A DNA stretch of 7,960 bases, from NCBI GenBank assembly GCA_946222055.1, contig CAMIEW010000032.1, positions 1 through 7,960 on the forward strand, given 5' to 3'. Source of the stretch: an uncultured Porphyromonas sp. GTDB taxonomy: Bacteria; Bacteroidota; Bacteroidia; Bacteroidales; Porphyromonadaceae. The position numbers were made by a program, and so were the translations under genes. The notes under the pieces were generated by a model, which was not told the origin of the DNA, searched no databases, and saw only the letters and a list, made by a program, of their open reading frames with translations. Positions 1 through 6,569 of the stretch are shown piece after piece. Positions within the stretch are counted from its first letter, which is position 1. Each line of letters starts with the position of its first letter.

Positions 1-2
1 GC

Positions 3-236
3 GCAAGCATCTCGCGAAGCATCCGATCGGTCGCATCGATGAGCGAGATCATCTACACACGGCTCTCAATCCGTGACAGGATCAGACGTATCTCTGAAGC
101 AGTCCCCCTCACCTCCTATCCTGGTCTGATGGATGATCTCTCGGCGGCGCGGATGGAGCTGATGCAAAATGCGTCCATCAAGATCGTCTTCTTCGACCTG
201 CTGGTGACGATGGCGATGCTTATCCCCAAGAGATAG
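3..236 (+). CDS. holB: DNA polymerase III delta prime subunit, C-terminal end (5' truncated)
   Basis: The frame is open from the left edge to a TAG stop at 234-236, leaving 77 residues; the gene begins outside the window. The last part contains a short helix (LMDDLSAARMEL), then QNASIKIVFFDLLVTMAMLI and a basic end. From memory, this resembles the C-terminus of Bacteroidetes delta prime proteins, which have a 'QN.NAK.VFFDL' segment followed by a hydrophobic helix and a short basic tail. Delta prime is a rigid AAA+ fold subunit of the DNA polymerase III clamp loader. Its nucleotide-binding and zinc regions would lie upstream and cannot be checked here. A strong hairpin terminator starts 19 bases after the stop, which supports this strand and frame as a real gene end. 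The ATG at 39 is internal and is not proposed as the start. The identity rests on a short tail and is moderately sure; a different protein with a similar amphipathic C-terminus remains possible. Confidence 0.6.
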   Translation, partial: ASISRSIRSVASMSEIIYTRLSIRDRIRRISEAVPLTSYPGLMDDLSAARMELMQNASIKIVFFDLLVTMAMLIPKR

Positions 237-254
237 CTTCGTATATCAATTATA

Positions 255-294
255 AGAAGGGACCGATGTGGTGTGATCCGCATCGGTCCCTTCT
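255..294 (+). terminator. Strong hairpin terminator after holB, possibly bidirectional
   Basis: A perfect 14-bp inverted repeat (arms 255-268 and 281-294) extends inward by one T-G wobble and two G-C pairs, leaving a 6-base loop at 272-277. It lies 19 bases after the holB stop. The plus-strand side has only a weak T-rich tail (TTCTGTCGTT). The other side is A/T rich, so it could also stop transcription coming from the convergent rubredoxin gene. A second, small hairpin (arms 306-311 and 316-321, 6 bp, 4-base loop) lies between the two genes and may add to termination. Confidence 0.85.
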
Positions 295-375
295 GTCGTT
301 ATGGAGACCTCTGGTGAGGTCCTGGTAGCTATTTCGCTTAGTTATGCTGTATGTAGGTAGGTCTGCTGGTGGGGA

Positions 376-540
376 TTACTCCTCGACAAGCTCGAAGTCC
401 TCCTTGGTAGCTCCGCAGAGCGGACAAACCCAATCCTCCGGGATGTCCTCAAAGGCTGTACCCGGCTCGATGCCGCCATCAGGATCGCCTACCTCAGGGT
501 CGTAGACCCAGCCACAGACTGTGCACTCGTACTTCTTCAT
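376..540 (-). CDS. Rubredoxin
   Basis: This is a 54-residue protein, a typical length for a single-domain rubredoxin. Two CxxC knuckles are visible: C6-x-x-C9 followed by Gly10, and C39-x-x-C42 followed by Gly43. These four cysteines bind the single iron. The aromatic and Pro residues expected of the family are present (Tyr4, Trp11, Tyr13, Pro15, Phe30, Pro34, Trp37, Pro40), and the acidic surface and C-terminus are usual. It is a cytoplasmic one-electron carrier. In anaerobes such proteins commonly feed rubrerythrin, superoxide reductase or flavodiiron oxygen-detoxifying enzymes, but none is encoded next to it here, so its partner is unknown. It starts at the ATG whose complement ends at 540, with no Shine-Dalgarno sequence, and a Bacteroidetes-type -7 element lies about 54 bases upstream. 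It appears to be transcribed alone, convergent with holB and divergent from the peptidase gene. Confidence 0.95.
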   Translation of the reverse strand: MKKYECTVCGWVYDPEVGDPDGGIEPGTAFEDIPEDWVCPLCGATKEDFELVEE

Positions 541-593
541 AATGAAATCTCTATTTGTCGTTAAAGTTTAGTTGTAGTCCTATTGGACTGGTA

Positions 594-601
594 CAAATAT
601 A
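594..601 (-). promoter_or_regulatory. Probable Bacteroidetes -7 promoter element for rubredoxin
   Basis: On the minus strand these bases read TATATTTG, an exact match to the Bacteroidetes primary sigma factor -7 consensus TAnnTTTG. It lies 54-61 bases upstream of the rubredoxin ATG, predicting a leader of about 45 nt. I do not see a clear TTTG-type -33 element at the expected spacing, so the call rests on the -7 match and its position. Confidence 0.5.
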
Positions 602-730
602 CTCTTTTCCTGATAATAGATCCTCCCTGTCGGAACAATTTCCCGGCAGAAGCAACCGAGAAATAACCGAGGAATGCTCAGTGGCGAGTAGGCTTCCTCA
701 GCGATAATTCTTTTACCGGTATTAGTCGAC

Positions 731-748
731 ACTAATACCGGTATTAGT
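731..748. promoter_or_regulatory. Perfect 18-bp palindrome (candidate operator)
   Basis: The bases ACTAATACCGGTATTAGT equal their own reverse complement. This is the middle unit of the 22-bp-phased array. It lies about 190 bp from the rubredoxin start and 220 bp from the peptidase start, so it overlaps neither candidate promoter. Confidence 0.6.
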
Positions 749-752
749 CGTC

Positions 753-770
753 ACTATTACCGGTAATAGT
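753..770. promoter_or_regulatory. Perfect 18-bp palindrome (candidate operator), second copy
   Basis: The bases ACTATTACCGGTAATAGT equal their own reverse complement. They differ from the 731-748 site by an A/T swap at one position in each half. Because both halves changed together, symmetry is preserved, which suggests selection for dimer binding rather than simple duplication. Confidence 0.6.
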
Positions 771-920
771 TTGTAGCCTTACCGGGTTGGGAGACAGAGC
801 ATCCCAGATTGAAGTCGCTATCGCTGTGTACTTGTCTGGGTGTCATGCTGATGTGTCGTACGTACTGTGCTTTGTGTGCCGGACAAGTCTGAGGGTGTCG
901 TAATATTTGTGTACTTTCGC

Positions 921-951
921 AATTGTGAAGTAACGAGCACATATACCTTTT
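921..951 (+). promoter_or_regulatory. Candidate promoter for the DPP5-like peptidase gene
   Basis: TACCTTTT at 944-951 matches the -7 consensus TAnnTTTG except for the last base. AATTG at 921-925, 18 bases upstream, could serve as the -33 element. This would give a leader of only about 12 nt. Alternatives with poorer spacing are TACTTTCG at 912-919 and TATTTG near 904-909. The evidence is weak and is given as the best available candidate. Confidence 0.3.
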
Positions 952-969
952 TAATCATAACACCTACAC

Positions 970-3054
970 ATGTCAAGATTCTTATCCCTTATGACCCTTG
1001 CGGCGACCGGAGCGCTTATGCTCTGCTCTCCGATGAGCGCAACGACGGCAACAGAGACCGCCGGCGAGGGCAAAGTCTTCACCGCCGAGGCGATGCACAA
1101 GCTCTATCGCATCGGGGGCATCCAGCTCTCTCCCGACGGTAAGCACTTCATCTACACCCGCTCCATGGCTCAGCTGGAGGAGAATAACTTCAACTCCGAG
1201 ATTATGGTCGGCGAGACTGCCAAGTCTGGCAGCGGGCGCGCCATTCTCGGTAAGAATGCCGGTCACTCCCCGGTCTTCCTCGATGACCAGACGATCGCTT
1301 TTGTCTCCACAAAGGGCGACAAGGCTCAGATCGCGCTCTGCAACTTAGACGGCAGCAATGTCCGCGTGGTGTCTGACTACGACTTCGACGTGATCGACTT
1401 CCTCTACTCGCCCGATCGGAAGAAGGTGGTCGTCATCCGCGAAGTGATGCTCCCTGAGATCTCCAAGGAGGAGAACCCTGACCTCGGGAAGCAGACCGGT
1501 CATATCTACGATGATCTGATGTACAAGCACTGGGATGAGTGGAATGTCTCTGTACCTCAGTCTTTCATCGCCACGGTAGGCACCGATGGTAAGGTCTCCA
1601 AGGAGCTTCGCTCAATTCTTAATGAGGGCGAGCTCTTTGAGTTGCCGACCAAACCCTTTGGCGGTACTGAGCAGCTGAGCTGGACTAAGGACAGCAAGCA
1701 GATTGCCTACTCTTGCCGTAAGAAGGTGGGTAAGGAATACGCCGTCTCGACTAATACCGATATTTATCTCTTTGACCTCCAGAGTGGCAAGACGACCAAT
1801 CTGACAGAGGGGATGATGGGCTACGATACCAACCCTACTTTCTCTCCCGACGGGACCAAGCTCGCCTGGCTCAGCATGGAGCATGACGGCTGTGAGTCGG
1901 ACCTCCCGAGGATCTTCGTCATGGATATGAAGAGCGGGAAGAAGATCTTTGTCTCCAAGGACTACGAGTACTACCCGCAGCAGCTGGGCTGGTGTTCCTG
2001 TGGCAAGAAGCTCCGTTTCGTTACCCCGGATAACGGCACGTCTAATCTCTTTAGTATCAATATCGAGACCGGTAAGGCGGAGCAGATGACGAAGTACGAC
2101 CTTGCTGACGTGACCGGCTTCGCAGGTGAGGGTAAGGATATGCTCCTCACCATTCAGTCGATGGCTGAGCCTACCTCCGCCTTTGCTTACGACGTGGCTA
2201 AGGGTAAGGCAACGAAGCTGACACCGGACAACGATGCCTTCCTCGCTGACTATCCCAATGTGACCGTACAGCGCCATATTGTCAAGACGACCGATGGCAA
2301 GGATATGATCACCTGGTTTATCCTGCCGCCCAACTTTGACCCCAATAAGAAGTACCCCACTGTCCTCTTCTGTGAGGGAGGTCCTCAGAGCCCGGTGACA
2401 CAATTCTGGAGCTACCGCTGGAACTTCCGCACCTTTGCCTCTGCCGGCTTCATCATGGTAGCGCCTAATCGTCGCGGTACCATCGGTAACGGTAAGGAGT
2501 GGACGGAGCAGATCTCCGGTGACTATGGTGGTCAGAATATCAAGGACTATCTCTCTGCGATCGACTACGCTGCCACGCTGCCCTATGTGGATAAGGATCG
2601 CCTCGGTGCCACCGGCGCCAGCTACGGAGGTTTCTCCGTATACTATCTCGCCGGTCACCATGAGGGTCGCTTCAAGGCCTTTGCTGCTCACGCAGGGATG
2701 TTCAATCTCGATGCGCAGTACCTGGAGACGGAGGAGCTCTGGTTTACCAACTGGGACCTTGGTGGTCCCTTCTGGGAGACGGACAAGGAGCGGGTACGCA
2801 ACTCGTACTCCTTCTCCCCCCACCACTTTGTCGACAAGTGGGACACGCCGATCCTCTGCATCGCCGGTGGGTATGACTTCCGAATCCTCTTCTCACAGGG
2901 TATGCAGGCCTTCAACGCCGCTCAGCTGCGAGGCATCCCCTCTCGTATGCTCTACTTCCCCGATGAGAGCCACTGGATCCTAAAGCCTCAGAATAGCGTC
3001 CTCTTCTATCGCACCTGGATCGACTGGATGAATAAGTGGCTCAATAATAAGTAA
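970..3054 (+). CDS. dpp5: S9 family serine peptidase, dipeptidyl peptidase 5-like, exported
   Basis: This is a 694-residue protein with a likely signal peptide: Arg3, a hydrophobic stretch at 4-20 and possible cleavage after Ala24 (SPMSA|TT). Residues of about 30-410 carry repeated 'SPDG' and 'SxDG' blades of a beta-propeller; about 430-694 form the alpha/beta hydrolase domain. The catalytic triad is visible: Ser551 in GASYGG, Asp636 in GGYDFRI and His668 in DESHW. Gly-Gly-Pro at 470-472 lies where the oxyanion region is expected. From memory, the P. gingivalis DPP5 triad is Ser542, Asp627 and His659, the same spacing shifted by nine. Long segments such as YKHWDEW, EGMMGYDT and SGDYGGQN also look shared. 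DPP5 releases dipeptides from the N-terminus, preferring hydrophobic P1 residues, in the periplasm; this suits an amino acid-fermenting anaerobe. Met8 is an alternative start, but the first ATG gives the better signal peptide. The gene stands alone, with its own terminator. An acylaminoacyl peptidase is the main alternative. Confidence 0.88.
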   Translation: MSRFLSLMTLAATGALMLCSPMSATTATETAGEGKVFTAEAMHKLYRIGGIQLSPDGKHFIYTRSMAQLEENNFNSEIMVGETAKSGSGRAILGKNAGHSPVFLDDQTIAFVSTKGDKAQIALCNLDGSNVRVVSDYDFDVIDFLYSPDRKKVVVIREVMLPEISKEENPDLGKQTGHIYDDLMYKHWDEWNVSVPQSFIATVGTDGKVSKELRSILNEGELFELPTKPFGGTEQLSWTKDSKQIAYSCRKKVGKEYAVSTNTDIYLFDLQSGKTTNLTEGMMGYDTNPTFSPDGTKLAWLSMEHDGCESDLPRIFVMDMKSGKKIFVSKDYEYYPQQLGWCSCGKKLRFVTPDNGTSNLFSINIETGKAEQMTKYDLADVTGFAGEGKDMLLTIQSMAEPTSAFAYDVAKGKATKLTPDNDAFLADYPNVTVQRHIVKTTDGKDMITWFILPPNFDPNKKYPTVLFCEGGPQSPVTQFWSYRWNFRTFASAGFIMVAPNRRGTIGNGKEWTEQISGDYGGQNIKDYLSAIDYAATLPYVDKDRLGATGASYGGFSVYYLAGHHEGRFKAFAAHAGMFNLDAQYLETEELWFTNWDLGGPFWETDKERVRNSYSFSPHHFVDKWDTPILCIAGGYDFRILFSQGMQAFNAAQLRGIPSRMLYFPDESHWILKPQNSVLFYRTWIDWMNKWLNNK

Positions 3055-3068
3055 CACGAGCCCTACAA

Positions 3069-3115
3069 AGCACAAGAGAGGCTGTCCGAGATGATCGGAC
3101 AGCCTCTCTTGTGTT
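3069..3115. terminator. Shared hairpin terminator between convergent genes
   Basis: A perfect 18-bp inverted repeat (arms 3071-3088 and 3096-3113) gains one more A-T pair inside, leaving the 5-base loop GATGA. One G-T wobble and one A-T pair outside extend it to 3069-3115. It starts 14 bases after the peptidase stop codon. On the minus strand it begins right at the pseudouridine synthase TAA (3114-3116). It therefore probably ends both the dpp5 transcript and the long minus-strand cluster. There is no long U tract on either side, which is common for Bacteroidetes. Confidence 0.88.
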
Positions 3116-3791
3116 ATAGTTCTCGGACTGGATCCCAGACGGAGGTGGAGGGGAGTGGAGCGATGAAGGTGATCGGCTCCCGACGGACCGGATGGGTCAG
3201 AGAGAGGGAGCGGGCATGGAGCGCTATGGACGCATTGGGGAGGGGATAAGAAGCGCCATACTTGACATCTCCGACGATCGGGCAGCCTATTGCTGCCAGC
3301 TGGGCGCGGATCTGGTGGTGTCGTCCGGTATGGAGGTGGATCTCTAGAAGTGTCTGCCCTTCGGTCGGCTGAGCCACCGTTCGATACTCGAGTACCGCCT
3401 CCTTCGCCTCCTTTGTCCCCTTTGAGACCGGGTAACTCTTATTCTGATCCCTATTACGGAGGAGAGTGTGGGTCAGAGTGGCAGCCGGGCGCTCCGGGTG
3501 ACCTTCGACGAGAGCGAGGTAGACCTTCTCTAGGTCGTCCCTGCGACGGAAGGCGTCATTGAGTCGGGTCAGAGCTTTGCTTGTGCGGGCAAAGAGTACC
3601 ACCCCACTCACCGGTCGATCGAGCCGGTGTACCACTCCGAGGAAGACGGCACCGGGTTTCTTGTATTTCTCCTTTATATAGGCTTTGCAGGTCTCCACAA
3701 GTGGCTCATCTCCGGTACGATCCCCCTGGACAATCTCACCGGGAGCCTTGGAGACAGCGAGCAGGTGATTGTCCTCGTAGAGTACCTCCAT
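3114..3791 (-). CDS. RluA-family RNA pseudouridine synthase
   Basis: This is a 225-residue enzyme that isomerises uridine to pseudouridine in structured RNA (rRNA or tRNA). The family hallmark HRLDRPVSG spans residues 55-63, with catalytic Asp58. The second core motif, TGRHHQIR, is at 155-162, followed by GCPIVGDVKYG at 169-179. There is no N-terminal S4 RNA-binding domain, so it belongs with the short RluA/TruC-like members rather than RluD; its target uridine cannot be read from the sequence. The start is the ATG at 3791-3789, four bases after the fabG TGA, giving an N-terminus (MEVLYEDNHLLAVSKAPG) that matches the family. An upstream in-frame ATG at 3887 would add 32 residues that overlap fabG and look unlike the family. 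It is the last gene of the minus-strand cluster. Confidence 0.9.
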   Translation of the reverse strand: MEVLYEDNHLLAVSKAPGEIVQGDRTGDEPLVETCKAYIKEKYKKPGAVFLGVVHRLDRPVSGVVLFARTSKALTRLNDAFRRRDDLEKVYLALVEGHPERPAATLTHTLLRNRDQNKSYPVSKGTKEAKEAVLEYRTVAQPTEGQTLLEIHLHTGRHHQIRAQLAAIGCPIVGDVKYGASYPLPNASIALHARSLSLTHPVRREPITFIAPLPSTSVWDPVREL

Positions 3792-3795
3792 CGGA

Positions 3796-4545
3796 TCAGA
3801 GTGCCATACCGCCACATACCTGCAGCACCTGTCCGGTGATGTAGGAGGCGTCGTCAGAGAGGAGGAAGGCGACTGCTCGGGCAACATCCTCTGGAGTACC
3901 TGCCCTATGGAGCGGGATCTCTGCAGTCCACGCTTTTGTCTGCTCCTCGCTCAGCTGAGAGGTCATGTCTGTCTGTATGAATCCAGGGGCTACCGCATTC
4001 ACTCGTATGCCGCGACTGCCCACCTCCTTAGCGAGAGACTTCGTGAAGCCAATGATTCCGGCCTTGGAGGCAGAGTAATTGGTCTGACCGGCATTACCGT
4101 GGAGCCCGACGACCGAGGAGAGGCTGACGATGGCTCCGCTGCGAGCGCGAATCATGGTCGGAATGACGGCGGAGGTGACATTGAAGACACTCTTTAGATT
4201 CGCACCGATGACGCTGTCCCACTGCTCCTCGTCCATACGCATTAAGAGTCCGTCGCAAGTGATACCTGCATTATTGACTAAGTAATCAATAGTGCCGAAG
4301 TCTCTGAGCACGTCAGCGACAAAGTTTTTTGCTGCCTCGTGGTCTGCTGCATCTAGAGCGTAGGCCTTGGCCTCCACACCCATTCCACGGAGCTCCTCCT
4401 CGAGGGAGACGGTATTGGCATTGAGCGATCTGCCACAGAAGGCTATTTGGATGCCTCTCGAGGCCAGCTCGAGACAGATGGCTCGACCGATGCCACGGCT
4501 TCCACCGGTGACGATGGCGGTCTTGTGTGTCTGAGTAGTAGTCAT
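3796..4545 (-). CDS. fabG: 3-oxoacyl-[acyl-carrier-protein] reductase FabG
   Basis: This is a 249-residue classical short-chain dehydrogenase. It has the Rossmann nucleotide motif TGGSRGIG at 13-20, NNAG at 91-94, and a complete active site: Asn116, Ser144, Tyr157 and Lys161 (YxxxK). Arg17 and Arg39 are consistent with NADPH preference. FabG reduces 3-oxoacyl-ACP to 3-hydroxyacyl-ACP in each round of fatty acid elongation, in the cytoplasm. Length and the C-terminal GQVLQVCGGMAL end match FabG; other short-chain reductases are possible, but the NAGITCDGLLMRM segment is characteristic of FabG. It starts 15 bases after the TetR stop and ends four bases before the pseudouridine synthase start, so it is very likely co-transcribed with both. 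fabH in the same cluster supports a role in fatty acid synthesis. Confidence 0.92.
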   Translation of the reverse strand: MTTTQTHKTAIVTGGSRGIGRAICLELASRGIQIAFCGRSLNANTVSLEEELRGMGVEAKAYALDAADHEAAKNFVADVLRDFGTIDYLVNNAGITCDGLLMRMDEEQWDSVIGANLKSVFNVTSAVIPTMIRARSGAIVSLSSVVGLHGNAGQTNYSASKAGIIGFTKSLAKEVGSRGIRVNAVAPGFIQTDMTSQLSEEQTKAWTAEIPLHRAGTPEDVARAVAFLLSDDASYITGQVLQVCGGMAL

Positions 4546-4560
4546 ATATCGGGTATTGGT

Positions 4561-5196
4561 TTATTCTTCTTCCGTATTATTGCCTATCCCCCTCAGGATA
4601 AGGTCGTAGACGATGAAGTAGGTGCGCATGAGCGACTCCCGTGAGCGCCCTAGCTGCCCCCGGATGTAAGGCACCTCAAGTCCCTTGAGACAGGCGTGTA
4701 GGAGCATCGTGGTGCGGGTCGGGTCAAGTGTGGGGCGAAAGTAGCCCCCGGTAATCCCCTCCTGGAGCATCTGGCGGATGAGACGTCGCTCAAGTACATC
4801 GAAGCGCACTCTCGCGCGCTCCAGAGTGGCAATGTCATTGAAGAACTCTGCCTCCAGAGACCCATTCCACATCACTACATTATTGATCATCTCCTCGCGA
4901 CGCCCAATGTAGCGCATGAGTTTCTCCGGTGTGGGGAGCGGCTGATTGACAAACTTCTCCAGTTCGCTGTAGAGGAAGTCAAACTCCTCCTTGATCACCT
5001 CTAAGTATATATCCTCCTTAGTACTGAAGTAAGTGTAAAGGGTGCGTCGGCTCTTGCCGGCACTCTTCGCGATGCCATTCATCGTCGTATCACGGAAGCC
5101 CAGCGAGGCGAAGAGGTCTCGAGCAACTTTGATGAAGTGCTGTCGAGTCCGCTCTGCCGTTGCTGTGCGACGCTTCCGTTTCTTTACCTCAGCCAT
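4561..5196 (-). CDS. TetR/AcrR family transcriptional regulator
   Basis: This is a 211-residue protein with a typical TetR layout. A basic N-terminal tail (KKRKRR, 5-10) precedes the DNA-binding domain at about 16-62. The helix-turn-helix covers about 39-58 (MNGIAKSAGKSRRTLYTYFS), including the conserved 'TLYTYFSTKEDIY' that marks the family. Residues of about 75-205 form the variable helical ligand-binding and dimer domain, with no recognisable ligand signature. The start is six bases after the der stop, and fabG begins 15 bases after its own stop, so it is transcribed from inside the cluster. By analogy with FabR or FadR-type TetR proteins, it may sense acyl-CoA or acyl-ACP and adjust fatty acid genes; this is an inference from position only. 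No operator is visible in the short gaps beside it. Confidence 0.92.
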   Translation of the reverse strand: MAEVKKRKRRTATAERTRQHFIKVARDLFASLGFRDTTMNGIAKSAGKSRRTLYTYFSTKEDIYLEVIKEEFDFLYSELEKFVNQPLPTPEKLMRYIGRREEMINNVVMWNGSLEAEFFNDIATLERARVRFDVLERRLIRQMLQEGITGGYFRPTLDPTRTTMLLHACLKGLEVPYIRGQLGRSRESLMRTYFIVYDLILRGIGNNTEEE

Positions 5197-5202
5197 GGTG
5201 GA

Positions 5203-6525
5203 TTACTTCTCTCGGAAGAAGAGGTTGATCGGGGTGCCACTAAAGTCCCAGTTGGCTCGTATCTTATTCTCAAGAAAGCGCTTGTAGGGCTCCCTGATCC
5301 ACTGTGGAAGGTTGCAGAAGAAGACAAAGCTCGGAACGGTAACACCGGGCAGCATGGTGATATACTTGATCTTGATCATCTTGCCCTTGATCATCGGAGG
5401 CGGAGTGGCTCCGATGATGGGGAGCAGCACCTTATTGAGCTGACCGGTGGAGATGCGGGTCTTACGCTTGGCATAGATCTCCTCAGCGAGATCGAGGATC
5501 TTCAGCACCCTCTGTCTCGTCAGGGCGGAGATGAAGAGGATCGGGAAGTCGGTGAAAGGAGCCAGTCTGGAGCGGATGGCTGACTTGTAGGTCTCCATCA
5601 CCTCTTTGCCCTTCTCCTCGATCAGGTCCCACTTATTGATACAGACGATAAGTCCCTTATTATTCTTACGGACAATGGAGTAAACATTGACATCCACCGC
5701 CTCGATCCCCTGCGTGGCATCAAGCATCAGGACGCAGACGTCGGAGTTCTCTATCGCTGTGATGCTACGGAGGACGGAGTAGTACTCGATGTCCTCATTC
5801 ACCTTCCTCTTCTCCCTCACACCGGCAGTGTCCACGAGGAGAAGGTTGTGTCCGAAGCGGTCGTAATGGGTGTAGATGGAGTCTCTCGTCGTGCCGGATA
5901 TGTCCGTCACGATGTGGCGATCCTCATCCAATAGTGTATTGACTAACGTGGACTTACCGGCATTAGGTCGACCTACAATAGCGAGACGAAGCATATCCGG
6001 CACCTTCTCCTCCTCGGCACTCTCCTCCGGGAGCAGTGCAACCAGCGCATCGAGGAAGTCGCCCGTACCGGCGCCATTGGTTGCCGAGATGGGGTAGGGG
6101 TCACCAAGTGATAGAGCGTAAAACTCGGCGGCATAGGCATCCATGGTAAAGTTGTCCGCCTTATTCGCCACCACCATCAGCGGCTTGTCCGTACGGCGGA
6201 GCATATTGGCGATCTCCATATCCAGCGGTGTGAGTCCCTCCTTCACATCGACTAGGAAGACGATCAGGTCTGCCTCGGCGAGCCCCATCTCGACCTGCTT
6301 ATTGATGGCGGACTCAAAGGTCTCATCGCTCTGTCCGACCCAGCCACCGGTGTCGACGATGCTGAAGGAGCGACCCTGCCACTCGCAGCGACCATACTGC
6401 CGGTCTCGTGTGGTGCCCGGGGTGTCGGAGACGATCGCCGTACGGGACTCTGTGAGGCGATTGAAGAGGGTGGACTTGCCGACATTGGGTCGGCCGACAA
6501 GGGCTACAAGTTTGCTATTGGCCAT
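5203..6525 (-). CDS. der: Ribosome assembly GTPase Der (EngA)
   Basis: This is a 440-residue protein with the tandem GTPase domains unique to Der. Domain 1 has the P-loop GRPNVGKS (11-18), PGTTRD (36-41), DTGG (58-61), NKAD (121-124) and SATN (147-150). Domain 2 has GRPNAGKS (185-192), GTTRDS (211-216), DTAG (232-235), NKWD (297-300) and SAL (333-335). An acidic linker (about 167-176) joins them. The C-terminal KH-like domain runs from about 353 to 440 and ends in the family-typical [11 protein letters not shown]. Der is essential and acts in late maturation of the 50S ribosomal subunit in the cytoplasm. All motifs are intact. The gene follows era after 44 bases, the largest gap in the cluster, and is followed by the TetR gene after six. 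Confidence 0.97.
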   Translation of the reverse strand: MANSKLVALVGRPNVGKSTLFNRLTESRTAIVSDTPGTTRDRQYGRCEWQGRSFSIVDTGGWVGQSDETFESAINKQVEMGLAEADLIVFLVDVKEGLTPLDMEIANMLRRTDKPLMVVANKADNFTMDAYAAEFYALSLGDPYPISATNGAGTGDFLDALVALLPEESAEEEKVPDMLRLAIVGRPNAGKSTLVNTLLDEDRHIVTDISGTTRDSIYTHYDRFGHNLLLVDTAGVREKRKVNEDIEYYSVLRSITAIENSDVCVLMLDATQGIEAVDVNVYSIVRKNNKGLIVCINKWDLIEEKGKEVMETYKSAIRSRLAPFTDFPILFISALTRQRVLKILDLAEEIYAKRKTRISTGQLNKVLLPIIGATPPPMIKGKMIKIKYITMLPGVTVPSFVFFCNLPQWIREPYKRFLENKIRANWDFSGTPINLFFREK

Positions 6526-6569
6526 AGGATGTATCTGTCTAATGTGTTATCGGTATTGAGATAGGTTAC

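Larger units (their letters stand above)
709..770. repeat. Array of 22-bp-spaced palindromic sites
   Basis: The core TACCGGT occurs at 714, 736 and 758, exactly 22 bp apart, and a degenerate fourth core (TACCGGG) falls at 780, in the same phase. The first 15 bases of the first two units are identical (TACCGGTATTAGTCG). Units two and three are the centres of perfect 18-bp palindromes (731-748 and 753-770). In unit one only the right half (718-726) matches the consensus ACTAwTACCGGTAwTAGT. Spacing of about two DNA turns puts every site on the same face of the helix, as expected for cooperative binding of a dimeric regulator. With no loop at the centre, the palindromes are poor candidates for RNA hairpins. 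The binding protein is unknown. An interspersed genomic repeat family is an alternative. Confidence 0.7.
541..969. other. Divergent intergenic region between rubredoxin and the S9 peptidase gene
   Basis: These 429 bases separate two genes that diverge. They contain the probable rubredoxin promoter near 594-601, the palindrome array at 709-770 and a candidate peptidase promoter near 921-951. There are also two weaker inverted repeats. One has arms 627-633 and 643-649 (7 bp with one wobble, 9-base loop). The other has arms 830-839 and 879-888 (10 bp with one wobble, 39-base spacer containing GTACGTAC). I see no convincing coding sequence: the short open frames on either strand have no recognisable content or start context. 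A small RNA cannot be excluded but has no direct support. Confidence 0.6.

Noticed and set aside
731..770. Tandem RNA hairpins or an intrinsic terminator
   Set aside because: The two perfect palindromes have no loop bases at their centres and no T tract follows, so DNA-level dimer binding is the better reading.
709..792. Short CRISPR-like array
   Set aside because: The period is only 22 bp with about 7-15 conserved bases and almost no spacer, and the units are symmetric palindromes; no cas genes are nearby.
757..942. 61-codon minus-strand open frame in the intergenic region
   Set aside because: It crosses the palindrome array and the region upstream of the peptidase gene, has low-complexity unfamiliar content and no promoter or start context.
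970..1041. Lipoprotein signal peptide on the S9 peptidase (Cys19)
   Set aside because: The residues before Cys19 are Leu-Met-Leu, which does not fit a lipobox needing a small residue at -1; a standard signal peptidase I site after Ala24 fits better.
867..1142. 91-codon plus-strand open frame overlapping the start of the peptidase gene
   Set aside because: It runs out of frame into dpp5 and becomes Arg/Asp/Gly-rich there, typical of a shadow frame.
1612..2826. 404-codon open frame antisense to the peptidase gene
   Set aside because: It lies wholly within dpp5 on the opposite strand, has no recognisable domain, and its length is a by-product of the codon bias of the real gene, whose motifs are intact.
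5137..5583. 148-codon plus-strand open frame opposite the der-tetR junction
   Set aside because: It is antisense to two well-supported genes and has no recognisable domain.
6143..6559. 138-codon plus-strand open frame opposite der
   Set aside because: It is Ser/Arg rich and fully antisense to the conserved first GTPase domain of Der; no independent evidence.
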